Source: Micromonospora sp. C28SCA-DRY-2 (GTDB lineage: Bacteria; Actinomycetota; Actinomycetes; Mycobacteriales; Micromonosporaceae). From it: a stretch of DNA of 64,000 nt. The notes under the pieces were generated by a model. That model saw nothing but the letters and a program-made list of their open reading frames with translations, was not told where the DNA came from and ran no database searches. The stretch is from the NCBI RefSeq assembly GCF_030519475.1, contig NZ_JAUMKD010000001.1:496001-560000 (forward strand). Reading direction: 5' to 3'. Of this stretch, positions 1 through 10,705 are shown one piece after another. Each line of letters opens with the position of its first letter. Positions within the stretch are counted from its first letter, which is position 1. A program made the position numbers and the translations under genes.

Positions 1-419
1 GCCGGGGCGGCCGCCACCCGGGCCGCGGCCAGCAGGTTCGCCGGGCCGTCCGGGCCGGCCAGGGTCGGGTTGCGCATCGCCCCGGTGAACACCAGTGGCG
101 CGTCGTGCGGCCAGACCAGGTCGGCCAGGAACGCCGACTCCTCCAGCGTGTCCGTGCCCTGGGTGACCACCGCGCCGGTGGCGCCCGCGGTCACCGCCCG
201 GCCGGCGGCGTCGACCACGTCGAGCAGCTGGCGGTACGTCAGGTGGGCGCTGGGCACCGCGAGGGCGTCCCGTACGTCCAGCGGCGCGTCGAGGTCGCCG
301 AGCCCGGGCACCGCGGCGACGAGGTCCGCGCCGGTCAGCCGGGTGACCACCCCCGCCCGCCCCGGGTCGTGCCCGCCCATCGCGATGGTGCCGCCGAGGG
401 TGAACAGGGCGATGGACAC
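1..419 (-). CDS. Asparaginase, N-terminal part (cut by window edge)
   Basis: Likely hydrolyses L-asparagine to aspartate and ammonia. The visible 139 residues begin at a GTG preceded by GGGAGG with a 7-base spacer. They carry both signature blocks of the asparaginase/glutaminase fold: LGGTIA near residue 8, with the first nucleophile threonine, and TQGTDTLEE near residue 88, with the second threonine and the acidic partner. No signal peptide is visible, so a cytoplasmic enzyme is likely. The C-terminal half lies outside the window, so type I versus type II and substrate preference cannot be settled. Confidence 0.85.
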   Translation of the reverse strand, partial: MSIALFTLGGTIAMGGHDPGRAGVVTRLTGADLVAAVPGLGDLDAPLDVRDALAVPSAHLTYRQLLDVVDAAGRAVTAGATGAVVTQGTDTLEESAFLADLVWPHDAPLVFTGAMRNPTLAGPDGPANLLAAARVAAAP

Positions 420-475
420 GTGCGGACCTCCCGTCAGCGCCGCGGCGCGCGGCCCGCCGACCGTACCGCCCGGGC

Positions 476-566
476 GGAATGGGGTGGCACCGGGCGAGCC
501 GCGCCGGCAGGCTGGCCGGGTGCCCTACCGCCGCGTCGAGACCGATCCCGGCCCCGACGCCGTACG
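476..566 (+). repeat. Imperfect intergenic repeat, copy 1
   Basis: About 90 bp that align by eye, at roughly 75-80% identity and in the same orientation, with 3612-3702. Shared anchors are GGAA-TGG-TGGCAC near the left end, GGCAGGCTGGC in the middle, and GCGTC-AGACCGA towards the right. This copy lies upstream of the asparaginase start. I see no protein that explains both copies. Confidence 0.5.
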
Positions 567-582
567 GGCAGGCGCACGACGG

Positions 583-617
583 CCGCCTGCCGCGACCGGG
601 GTGGTCGCGGCAGGCGG
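583..617 (-). terminator. Hairpin terminator of the tachylectin-domain gene
   Basis: A perfect 15-bp GC-rich stem (arms 583-597 and 603-617) with a 5-base loop lies 18 bases past the stop codon at 635 on the minus strand. There is no U-run, as is common for actinobacterial intrinsic-like terminators. Confidence 0.6.
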
Positions 618-634
618 GGTGACCGTCGTACGGG

Positions 635-1927
635 TCAGCTGACCGTCCTCGGCTGCGTGGAGAGCAGCACCTGGGTCCAGCCGGACGCGTCGACCGGGTC
701 GCTCAGGTGGTACTGGACGTCACTGCCGTCCAGGTCGTACGGGTTGACGTCGTGGTAGTGGTACATGCCGCCGGAGGAGGTGCGGCCGAAGTAGATGCCG
801 CCGCCCGGCGACATCAGGTGGGTGAAGCCCCAGCCGTCGGCGTCGAGCGTCGCCGGGTTCCAGTCGTCCGGCCCGTTGATCTTGTAGGACCGGAGGGTGC
901 CCGCGCTGGTGGTGCCCAGGATCCAGTTGGTCCCGGTCGCGGTCAGGGTGTTCAGCGTGAAGCCGCTGCCGATCAGGGTGTTGGTGTTGATGGTCACGGA
1001 GTGGGTTCCCACGGTGACGCCGTAGCGGCGCAGCTGGCCGTCGGCGATGCCGAACAGGTTGCCGGCCCCGTCGTAGGCGAGCAGGTCGCTGGTCCAGCCC
1101 TTCGAGCCGATCTCGACGGGCGCGTCGAAGGTGAGGGACTCGTTGTTGGTACGGACGTCGACCCGGTAGAGCTTGCCGGCGGTGGAGGTGACCAGGATCG
1201 TGTTGAAGTTCATCGTGGCCATCGCCTTCGGCGTGAAGCCCAGGGTGGCGGTGGAGATGACCGGCCCGAAGGTGCGGTCCCCGGTGCCCGCGTCGATCAC
1301 GGAGTAGGTCATCCGGCCGTCCGGCAGCACGCCGTAGACGGAGGCGTTCCCGGCCACGTGATCCGCCGACCACCAGCTCGTCCGCTTCTGCGCGCCGGCC
1401 CAGCTGAAGCTGAAGTGGATGTGGTCGGTGTGCGGGTTGGCACCGCTGTAGGTCTGCCAGCCGGCCGAGGGCTCGTACGCCTTCCAGATCTTGTTGTTCC
1501 AGATGATGTACATCATGCCGAGCCGGCGCGCCATCGCGTGCCGGTTGCCGTACGAATCGGTGGCGAGCAGCCAGTTAAGCAGATCGGTGGCGTCCGCCCG
1601 CTGCCCGGCGTCGTAGTAGTTGAAGTGGTAGTCGAGGGCCCGGCCCTCCTTGTGTTCACTGGTCCCGCCGCTGCCGCAGTCCCGGCCGATGCCCCAGGTG
1701 TGGGAGCCGTAGGTCGCGTTGAGCAGGTCCTTGAAGCCGACCACGCCCGGCTTAGCCGTGGGGTCGCAGGTGTCCTGGCCGTCGTAGGCGGCGTAACCGT
1801 CGATCCGGGAGCCGAAGGCGGGGGTGCTGGGGGCGGCCAGGGCAGTCGTCGGCGCGGCGACGACGGTCGCCGCCAGGGCGGTGGTCACGGCGGCGGCCAG
1901 GCCGGCCATCCGGAGCAGACTTCTCAC
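635..1927 (-). CDS. Secreted M15-like peptidase domain + tachylectin-type beta-propeller
   Basis: Predicted exported protein of 430 residues with an N-terminal signal peptide (about residues 1-31, ending in an ALAA-type site). Residues about 35-190 hold a His/Asp pattern (SEHKEGRALD followed by HTDHIHFS) that resembles zinc ligands of M15-like/VldE-type peptidoglycan-active domains. Residues about 195-425 are repeated propeller blades with the Trp/Gly/Thr pattern of tachylectin-2-like lectins. A role in binding and trimming cell-wall or foreign glycans is inferred. The start is a GTG behind AAAGGA. It stands alone, with a terminator directly after it. Enzyme activity is not proven by the motifs. 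Confidence 0.75.
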   Translation of the reverse strand: MRSLLRMAGLAAAVTTALAATVVAAPTTALAAPSTPAFGSRIDGYAAYDGQDTCDPTAKPGVVGFKDLLNATYGSHTWGIGRDCGSGGTSEHKEGRALDYHFNYYDAGQRADATDLLNWLLATDSYGNRHAMARRLGMMYIIWNNKIWKAYEPSAGWQTYSGANPHTDHIHFSFSWAGAQKRTSWWSADHVAGNASVYGVLPDGRMTYSVIDAGTGDRTFGPVISTATLGFTPKAMATMNFNTILVTSTAGKLYRVDVRTNNESLTFDAPVEIGSKGWTSDLLAYDGAGNLFGIADGQLRRYGVTVGTHSVTINTNTLIGSGFTLNTLTATGTNWILGTTSAGTLRSYKINGPDDWNPATLDADGWGFTHLMSPGGGIYFGRTSSGGMYHYHDVNPYDLDGSDVQYHLSDPVDASGWTQVLLSTQPRTVS

Positions 1928-1963
1928 GTACGGTGTCCTTTCCCGGGACTGGAAAAACGGAAA

Positions 1964-2224
1964 TCAGACGATGCGCCAGAGGTCGAGCCGCGGATCATCC
2001 GCGAGGCAGCACTGAACCGCCCGACGCAGAATTGCGTACGCCAACGACGGCCGGTCGGTGGCGACGAATGCGAGAATGTCGAATCCGGACGGCCCGGCCC
2101 GAATTCGGAAATGGTTAATCCGATCGTCCAGACGCGCCCGCGCCGACAGCAGGCCGTTCAGCTCCGGTTCGGGATATCGCGGATCCCCGCCGAGTGGGGC
2201 TATCCGGACCACGGCGGCGATCAC
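1964..2224 (-). CDS. Small hypothetical protein (86 aa), coupled to upstream peptide gene
   Basis: Not recognised. The GTG start overlaps the stop of the 53-residue gene in a GTGA junction, so translation is probably coupled. The protein has no membrane segment. It contains a hydrophobic block with RAGPSGFDILAFV near the middle, an RRAVQCCL block with adjacent cysteines near the C-terminus, and ends in DLWRIV. Strong GC at third positions supports coding. It is the distal member of a two-gene unit divergent from a TrmB/LuxR-type regulator, which suggests a shared signalling or regulatory function (inference). Confidence 0.6.
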   Translation of the reverse strand: MIAAVVRIAPLGGDPRYPEPELNGLLSARARLDDRINHFRIRAGPSGFDILAFVATDRPSLAYAILRRAVQCCLADDPRLDLWRIV

Positions 2225-2382
2225 GCCTGGTTCGGCGCCGGAAGCGGCGGCGTCCAGCCGAAACCCTCGGCGAGCGGACCCGTGGTGACCTCGATGCCGA
2301 GGGCCGCGGCGATGGCCGTCAACACCGCGACGAGCAGCACCGGAACGAACAGTCGGGTGGACAGAGAGCGGCACGCGGACAT
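2221..2382 (-). CDS. Small exported/membrane peptide (53 aa)
   Basis: Not recognised. The ATG follows AAAGGGA with a 6-base spacer. Residues about 8-28 form one hydrophobic helix after a basic start, so this is either a single-pass membrane protein or a signal peptide. The remaining roughly 24 residues include PLAEGFGWTPPLPAPNQA, a proline-rich tail that could be released as a short peptide. The stop overlaps the start of the next gene (GTGA). It is divergent from the regulator at 2604. A role as a signal peptide or membrane sensor for that regulator is only a hypothesis. Confidence 0.6.
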   Translation of the reverse strand: MSACRSLSTRLFVPVLLVAVLTAIAAALGIEVTTGPLAEGFGWTPPLPAPNQA

Positions 2383-2603
2383 GACTGGTCCCTTTCGGAT
2401 AATGGCGGAAGATGGCACCTCGACGCGTATTCGGTGATTGCTCACCGGCGTTGGGACAAGCGTGCCGCTCCCGCGGGGCGCTGTCACCGTCTTGGGGCTG
2501 GCCAGACCCTGCCTGGCGAGAAGTCGCAACCGCCGCCACGGGACAGCGGAAAAGGCCGCGCCACATCTACACTCGTCCCCATCGAACCAACGGGGAGGTT
2601 TCG

Positions 2604-3566
2604 GTGCTGGAAGCGCTGGGTTTGTCCACTGTCAATGAATCGGTCTACCGGGCGATGCTCGCGCATCCCACCCTCGACGTGGCCGGTCTCGCCGCCCACC
2701 TGGATCTCGACCCGGCGCAGGTGCACGCCGCGCTCGACGTGCTCGCCGATCTGGCGCTCGTCCGGTTGGACGGCACCGGCGGCGCGGCCCGCGCGGTGCG
2801 GCCGCAGACCGGGCTCGCCGCGCTGCTGGCCCGGGTCGAGGCCGACATCGCCGTACGGCAGCAGCAGATCGAGGCGGTGCGCGCCGCCATCGCCGACATC
2901 GCGGTGACGCACGAGCAGCACGAGGTGGTGCTCCGGCTGGAGGGGATCGACGCGGTCCGCGACCGGCTGGCCGAGCTGGCCGGCAGCGCCACCACCGAGT
3001 GCCTCTCGTTCAGCCCGGGCGGCGCCCAGCCCGCCGACACCCGGCATTCCGAGGCGCCCCTCAACGCCGCCGCCCTGGACCGCGGCGTCCGGATCCGCAA
3101 CGTCTACCAGGACAGCTTCCGCAACGACCCGGCCACCCTGGCCCACGCCCGGCGGATGGCCGCGCTGGGCAGCGAGTCGCGCACGGTGCCGACCCTGCCG
3201 ATGCGGCTGATCATCGTCGACCAGAGCATCGCGCTGACCCCGATCGACCCGCGGGAGCCCCGCCTGGGCGCCCTGGAGCTGCGCAGCCCCGGTCTGGTCG
3301 CCGGGTTGCTCGCGCTCTTCGAACAGGTCTGGCAGCAGGGCAGCCCGTTCGGGGAGGTGCCCGGCGCCCGGTCCGGGACACTGACCCCGCAGGAGAAGGC
3401 GTTGCTGCACCTGTTCGCCGACGGGCACACCGACGAGTCGGCGGCCCGGCAGCTGGGCATCTCCGCGCGCAGCGTGCAGCGGCTGATGAACGCGCTCACC
3501 GAACGGTTGCAGGCGAGTAGCCGGTTCCAGGCCGGCGTCGAGGCCACCCGGCGCGGCTGGATCTGA
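2604..3566 (+). CDS. TrmB-like / LuxR-type HTH transcriptional regulator
   Basis: DNA-binding regulator of 320 residues. Residues about 5-60 form an N-terminal winged-helix of TrmB type, followed by a helical linker (about 70-115) and a central ligand- or phospholipase-D-like domain. The C-terminal LuxR-type HTH (about 255-305) contains LTPQEKALLHLFADG and the recognition helix region ARQLGISARSVQRLM. The GTG start has an excellent GGGGAGG five bases upstream, which decides it over longer in-frame starts. It is divergent from two tiny coupled genes. Regulators of this architecture are common in actinomycetes, often near secondary-metabolite or peptide genes. The target here is unknown. Confidence 0.85.
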   Translation: MLEALGLSTVNESVYRAMLAHPTLDVAGLAAHLDLDPAQVHAALDVLADLALVRLDGTGGAARAVRPQTGLAALLARVEADIAVRQQQIEAVRAAIADIAVTHEQHEVVLRLEGIDAVRDRLAELAGSATTECLSFSPGGAQPADTRHSEAPLNAAALDRGVRIRNVYQDSFRNDPATLAHARRMAALGSESRTVPTLPMRLIIVDQSIALTPIDPREPRLGALELRSPGLVAGLLALFEQVWQQGSPFGEVPGARSGTLTPQEKALLHLFADGHTDESAARQLGISARSVQRLMNALTERLQASSRFQAGVEATRRGWI

Positions 3567-3611
3567 CCGCCCGGCGGCCGGCGCGCGGGCCACCGGCGCC
3601 ACCGCCGGCCC

Positions 3612-3702
3612 GGAAATGGCTGGCACGGGCCGGGGTGGGGCGGCAGGCTGGCGCGGTGCCGCACCGCTGCGTCCAGACCGACTCCGCCCCGGCCGCCGCA
3701 CG
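3612..3702 (+). repeat. Imperfect intergenic repeat, copy 2
   Basis: The partner of the repeat at 476-566, in the same orientation. It sits immediately 5' of the MFS exporter gene, so it could act as its promoter or leader region. GGCAGGCTGGC and AGACCGA are preserved. Confidence 0.5.
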
Positions 3703-3726
3703 CCGGCTGACCCGGGGGGCAGGGAC

Positions 3727-5016
3727 GTGACGCAGCGACTGCTGCCGTCCGCCGAGGCGGCCACCCCGGCACCGCTGTGGCGCAGCCGGGACTTCGGCCT
3801 GCTCTGGGGCGGCCAGACGGTCGCCGAACTCGGCACCCGGATCTCCAACGTGGCGGTGCCGCTGCTCGCCGCGGGCACCCTCGGCGCCAGCGTCTTCCAG
3901 GTCTCCCTGCTGACCTTCCTGGCCTGGCTGCCGTACCTGCTCTTCTCGCTGCCGGCGGGGATCATCGCCGACCGGGTCGACCAGCGCCGGCTGATGGTCG
4001 CCTGCGACCTGGGCCGGGCCGTGCTGCTGCTGTCGGTGCCGGTGGTCGCCCTGGTCGGCCGGCTCAGCCTGCCCTTCCTGTACGCCGTGGTCGGCCTCGC
4101 CGGCGTGCTCACCGTCTTGTTCACCGTGGCGTACAAGAGCGTGCTGCCGGCGCTGGTACCGGCCGAGCAGTTGCTGGACGCCAACGCGAAGCTCACCATC
4201 AGCCAGGACTCGGCCGAGCTGGTCGGGCCGACGATCGGCGGGGTGCTGGTCGGGCTGGTCGGCGCCGCGAAGACCTTCCTGGCCACCGGGGCGACCTTCC
4301 TGGTGAGTGCGGTGACGTTGCTGCTGGTCCGGCGCCGCCCCGCCGTCCGGTCCGGGCGCGAGCGAGGGCCGCTGCGCGCGGAGCTGACCGGCGGGCTCGG
4401 CTTCATCCGCCGGCAGCGGATCCTGCTGGCCATCCTGGCCTGCACCACCACGTCCAACTTCTTCGTGATGGCGTCCAGCTCCATCGAGGTCGTCTTCATG
4501 CTGCGCGAGCTGCACGCCTCCCCCGCGCTGGTCGGGCTGGTCTTCTCGGTCAGCGCGGTGGGCGGGCTGGTGGTCGGCGCGCTGGCCGGGCGGCTGACCG
4601 CCTGGCTCGGGTCCGCCCGGGTGATCTGGGTGGCGATGGCCGCGCCCGGCCCGCTCTACCTGCTGATGCCGCTGGCCCAGCCCGGGTGGGGGGTGCTGCT
4701 CTACGGGGTCGGGCTGGCCGCGTTCTCGGCCAACGCGGTGCTGTTCAACGTCGCCTCGATGACCTACCGGCAGCGGATCACCCCACCCGAGCTGCTCGGC
4801 CGGGTCAACGCGGCGTTCCTCTGGATCTGCTTCGGGGTGATCCCGCTCGGCGCGTTGCTCGGCGGCGCGCTGGGCAGCCAGCTCGGGCTGCGGCCCGCGC
4901 TGTGGATCTGCGTGCTCGGCACCTGGAGCGCGTCGCTGTTCGTGGTCTGTTCGCCGCTGCGCGGGATGCGCGACGTGCCGGCGGCTGTCCGACCCGTCGG
5001 GGATGCTGTGAGCTGA
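3727..5016 (+). CDS. MFS transporter, EntS-like exporter family
   Basis: Integral membrane protein of 429 residues with about 12 hydrophobic segments, probably a proton-coupled exporter of small hydrophobic compounds or siderophores. The N-terminal SRDFGLLWGGQTVAELGTRIS is typical of the MFS_3/EntS group. The loop ADRVDQRRLM between helices 2 and 3 matches the MFS signature motif A position. The GTG at 3727 is chosen because it follows GGGGCAGGGAC and places the family N-terminus correctly. The next gene begins 29 bases downstream, so the two are likely co-transcribed. The substrate cannot be read from sequence. Confidence 0.85.
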   Translation: MTQRLLPSAEAATPAPLWRSRDFGLLWGGQTVAELGTRISNVAVPLLAAGTLGASVFQVSLLTFLAWLPYLLFSLPAGIIADRVDQRRLMVACDLGRAVLLLSVPVVALVGRLSLPFLYAVVGLAGVLTVLFTVAYKSVLPALVPAEQLLDANAKLTISQDSAELVGPTIGGVLVGLVGAAKTFLATGATFLVSAVTLLLVRRRPAVRSGRERGPLRAELTGGLGFIRRQRILLAILACTTTSNFFVMASSSIEVVFMLRELHASPALVGLVFSVSAVGGLVVGALAGRLTAWLGSARVIWVAMAAPGPLYLLMPLAQPGWGVLLYGVGLAAFSANAVLFNVASMTYRQRITPPELLGRVNAAFLWICFGVIPLGALLGGALGSQLGLRPALWICVLGTWSASLFVVCSPLRGMRDVPAAVRPVGDAVS

Positions 5017-5045
5017 CGGCAGCCGATCGCGAAGGAGCACCGACG

Positions 5046-5609
5046 ATGCGGAAGATCATCGTGCACATGAGCGTGTCGCTGGACGGGTTCTTCGAGGGCC
5101 CGGGCGGGGACATCAGCTGGCACATGGTCGACGAGGAGCTGCACCGCCACTTCAACGCCGAACTGCGCACCATGGGCGGGTTCCTCGACGGGCGGCGGAC
5201 CTACGAGCTGATGGCCGCCTTCTGGCCCACGGCCGACCAGGATCCGGCGAGCAGCGAACCGATGAAGGAGTTCGCCGGGATCTGGCGGGACATGCCCAAG
5301 GTGGTCTACTCGCGGACCCTCGAGCGGGCCGACTGGGGCACCACCATCGTCCGGGAGGTCGTCCCCGACGAGGTACGCAAGCTCCAGGCCGAGCCGGGCG
5401 GCGATCTCGTCCTCGGCGGGGCGGACCTCATCGCCACCTTCCTCGAACACGACCTGGTCGACGGGTGGCGGATCTACGTCCACCCGGTCATCCTCGGCCG
5501 GGGCCGGCAGATCTTCCCCACCTCCGGCGAACGGCGCCCGCTGCGGCTGGTCGGCACCCGCACCTTCGGCAACGGCGTGGTGCTGCTCTGCCACGAGCGG
5601 GCACGCTAA
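5046..5609 (+). CDS. RibD C-terminal/dihydrofolate-reductase-like reductase
   Basis: Cytoplasmic protein of 187 residues of the RibD_C/DHFR-like family. The start MRKIIVHMSVSLDGFFEG is diagnostic. GGFLDGRRTYELM around residue 40 and LGGADLIATFLEHDLVD around residue 120 are the conserved NADPH-side segments. A GAAGGAG site precedes the ATG. These proteins are usually annotated as deaminase/reductase of unknown substrate, and true riboflavin biosynthesis is unlikely without a deaminase domain. It is co-directional with the MFS exporter and overlaps the convergent DUF2332 gene by four bases. Confidence 0.85.
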   Translation: MRKIIVHMSVSLDGFFEGPGGDISWHMVDEELHRHFNAELRTMGGFLDGRRTYELMAAFWPTADQDPASSEPMKEFAGIWRDMPKVVYSRTLERADWGTTIVREVVPDEVRKLQAEPGGDLVLGGADLIATFLEHDLVDGWRIYVHPVILGRGRQIFPTSGERRPLRLVGTRTFGNGVVLLCHERAR

Positions 5610-6541
5610 CCGAACCAGGTCATCGCCTGGCCGTGCCCGCGGGTCCAGGCCAGCGGCGTCCCGTCCAGCGCCAGCACGTTGTGATGGGCATCGCCCGGCG
5701 GCTCCGGGAGCGCGTCGTACGGCAGCACGTCCGGCGCCTCGTTGGCGATCCAGTGGCCGGGCAGGGCGCGTACCGCCTCGGCGAACGCCGCCCGGCGCGG
5801 CGCCGGCACCTGGTAGAGCACGGAGGTGTGGAACACCACCAGGGTGGCGCCGGCCGGCGCCCGCGCGGCCAGCGCGGGCAGGTCGTCCACCAGGTCGCCG
5901 CGCACCAGCAGCGGCGGGTCGGCCGCGGCGACGGCCGCCGCGGCCCGCAGCCGGTCCCGGCGGTGCTCGTGCTCCGGCCAGATGAGCGCGTCGAGCCAGG
6001 CGACGTCCGCCGGATCGGTCACGTCGAGCGGGTTCAGGTCCAGGCCGGCCCGCCACACCACCTCGGGCCGGCGCTCCGGCGGCGCGCTGCCGGTGAGCGC
6101 GCAGTCGAGGACCGGCCCGCCCCGGCCGAGCAGCCGGTCGCCGTAGCGGTAGGCGTACCGGTCGGGATAGAGGCAGAGCCCGGCGGAGGCGCCCACCTCG
6201 ATCAGCGCGAGCGGCTGCGGCAGGGCGGCGAGCACCGGCAGCAGTACGGCACAGCGCCCCGGCTCGTTCGTCTGCACGGCCCGGCTGCGCAGCTCCGCCT
6301 CGATCGCCGGCCAGTTGGCCAAGGTGAAGTCGTGGAACGCTGCCGGGTCGTGCACCGGCCCGCCGAGCAGCCGCACCACACCGAAGAGCAGGTTCGGCTG
6401 CCGCTTGGCCGGCGGGAGCGTCTCGGCGAGGGCGAGCAGCCCGTCGTCTCGGGAGACCGCGAGGGAGAGGCGCTCGTACGCGGGCGACACGCCCCGCGCC
6501 TCGCGGGCTCCGAACCGCACGTACGTCTCGGCGATGGTCAT
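5606..6541 (-). CDS. DUF2332 family protein
   Basis: About 311 residues. The MTIAETYVRFGAREARGVSP start, the EVGASAGLCLYPDRYAYRYG block around residue 120 and the C-terminal RGHGQAMTWFG are typical of DUF2332, an actinobacterial family of unknown function. The family recalls methyltransferases around the E-x-G-x-S-A-G loop, which is an inference. The ATG at 6541 is chosen by family N-terminus, although the G-run upstream is very close to it. A GTG at 6598 would add 19 poorly conserved residues. It is convergent with the reductase gene. Confidence 0.8.
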   Translation of the reverse strand: MTIAETYVRFGAREARGVSPAYERLSLAVSRDDGLLALAETLPPAKRQPNLLFGVVRLLGGPVHDPAAFHDFTLANWPAIEAELRSRAVQTNEPGRCAVLLPVLAALPQPLALIEVGASAGLCLYPDRYAYRYGDRLLGRGGPVLDCALTGSAPPERRPEVVWRAGLDLNPLDVTDPADVAWLDALIWPEHEHRRDRLRAAAAVAAADPPLLVRGDLVDDLPALAARAPAGATLVVFHTSVLYQVPAPRRAAFAEAVRALPGHWIANEAPDVLPYDALPEPPGDAHHNVLALDGTPLAWTRGHGQAMTWFG

Positions 6542-6669
6542 CCCCCGATGATCGCCGGCATGCCCCCACGTTGTCCTGCCCGCCGACGGCGTCGACACCG
6601 GATTCGCCGTGGTGGACTCCCCCAGGGCGTTGAGGCCGCGACATCCCGCATCGCGCGCGGAGGAACGGA

Positions 6670-6701
6670 CGAGCCCCGGGCGTCGGAACGCCCGGGGCTC
6701 G
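6670..6701 (-). terminator. Hairpin terminator downstream of nrdJ
   Basis: A perfect 14-bp stem (6670-6683 with 6688-6701) and CGGA loop start 14 bases past the nrdJ stop. The stem could also stop read-through from the other strand. Confidence 0.7.
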
Positions 6702-6714
6702 TCGCGGTGGTTCG

Positions 6715-9573
<2,859 letters not shown>

Positions 9574-9639
9574 GACGTCCGCCCCCTCGTCTACGTGGTC
9601 ACCCACCACGCGTCCCATCTGTCAGAAATCTGGAAAAAC

Positions 9640-10134
9640 TCAACCGGCCCGGCCCGCGGCCTCTGCCGCGCCGGCCTCGGCGCCCTCCCGGGCGCGTGCC
9701 CGCAGCGTCTCGATCTCCCGCTCGAAGTCGGCGAGCGAGTCGAACGACCGGTAGACGCTGGCGAACCGGAGGTAGGCCACCTCGTCCAGGTCCCGCAACG
9801 GGCCCAGGATGGCCAGCCCCACCTCGTGGCTGGGGATCTCGGCGGCCCCCTTGGCCCGGACGGTCTCCTCGACCCGCTGCGCGAGCAGCGCGATCGAGTC
9901 GTCGTCCACCGGCCGGCCCTGGCACGCCTTGCGCACCCCGCCGATGATCTTCGTGCGGCTGAACGGCTCGGTCACCCCGCTGCGCTTGACCACCGCGAGG
10001 ACCGCCTCCTCGACGGTGGTGAACCGCTTGCCGCACTCCGGGCAGGACCGCCGCCGGCGGATCAACTGGCCGTCGTCGGCCTCCCGCGAGTCGACCACCC
10101 GAGAGTCGGCGTGCCGGCAGTACGGACACCGCAT
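9640..10134 (-). CDS. nrdR: Transcriptional repressor NrdR
   Basis: ATP/dATP-sensing repressor of ribonucleotide reductase genes, 164 residues. The MRCPYC-x-H start and CPECGKRF supply four zinc-binding cysteines of the DNA-binding ribbon. An ATP-cone follows from about residue 45 ([16 protein letters not shown]). The ATG is set by a perfect AAGGAGGT eight bases upstream. It is the first gene of the nrdRJ operon, with candidate NrdR boxes about 130-170 bases upstream, consistent with autoregulation. The last 15 residues are Ala/Gly-rich and beyond the core family length. Confidence 0.97.
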   Translation of the reverse strand: MRCPYCRHADSRVVDSREADDGQLIRRRRSCPECGKRFTTVEEAVLAVVKRSGVTEPFSRTKIIGGVRKACQGRPVDDDSIALLAQRVEETVRAKGAAEIPSHEVGLAILGPLRDLDEVAYLRFASVYRSFDSLADFEREIETLRARAREGAEAGAAEAAGRAG

Positions 10135-10262
10135 CGCCTGACCTCCTTCGTCGATCCACGGGCCCGATCCCACGCATCTCCGGGCACGCCGGACCCCGGC
10201 GGGGCCATCCTCCGATGGCCGTCGCCGTGCCGACAGTACTGGAGTGCGGTCGGTAGTCGAAC

Positions 10263-10308
10263 CCAACCTGTAGGCGACTTACGCCCGTGTGACTACTACA
10301 TCTAGGGG
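10263..10308 (-). promoter_or_regulatory. Candidate pair of NrdR boxes
   Basis: Two short imperfect palindromes, CCTGTAGG (10267-10274) and CTACATCTAG (10296-10305), have centres 30 bp apart, close to the three-helical-turn spacing seen for NrdR box pairs. They lie upstream of nrdR on its promoter side. The assignment rests on spacing and context, as the match to the consensus is partial. Confidence 0.4.
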
Positions 10309-10474
10309 TCGACCGTATGCCGCCGACGAACGGAGGTCAAGTTGGGCGGCGTGTCCGGCGCGTCACCGGCAAACCGCGTCGAACCCACCGTCCGGTGCCG
10401 CCGGAGGACCAACCGAACGACCCCGCCGGGGGTTACCGCCCGGCCGGTCCGCGCTCGCCGACGATCCGCCAGGA

Positions 10475-10490
10475 TCGAACACCCGTTCGA
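10475..10490 (+). promoter_or_regulatory. LexA (SOS) box upstream of lexA
   Basis: The sequence TCGAAC-ACCC-GTTCGA is a perfect match to the actinobacterial SOS palindrome TCGAAC-N4-GTTCGA. It lies 212 bp before lexA and 78 bp before the coupled leader ORF, as expected for LexA autorepression. Confidence 0.9.
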
Positions 10491-10567
10491 CCCGACGTAC
10501 CATTACCAGAACGGGCGTACGAGCCGCGAGCTTTTCCACCGCGACACGCCGAGCCGAGGTCGTACAG

Positions 10568-10705
10568 ATGTTTGAAAATGACCGATCTCACCTATACGGT
10601 CAGGAACAACCGGTCGCGGCACCCGCCGCACCGGCCAGCACAGCCCCGCCGCACGCACCACGAGCCGCCGAGGCACCCAGCGCCGACCAGGGAGGACGGA
10701 CGTGA
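10568..10705 (+). CDS. Leader ORF (45 aa) coupled to lexA
   Basis: A short ORF that starts with [14 protein letters not shown] and continues with an Ala/Pro-rich tail. The ATG has GAGG seven bases upstream, and the TGA stop overlaps the lexA GTG (GTGA). It therefore looks like a translated leader that feeds ribosomes into lexA. It is downstream of the SOS box, so it would be on the same transcript. No family is recognised, and its first codons are AT-richer than the tail. It could be a regulatory leader or a chance ORF. Confidence 0.45.
   Translation: MFENDRSHLYGQEQPVAAPAAPASTAPPHAPRAAEAPSADQGGRT

Noticed and set aside
2484..4499. A 671-residue minus-strand frame opposite the regulator and MFS genes
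   Set aside because: Ser/Arg/Pro-rich translation without domains. The + strand genes have clear motifs and ribosome sites.
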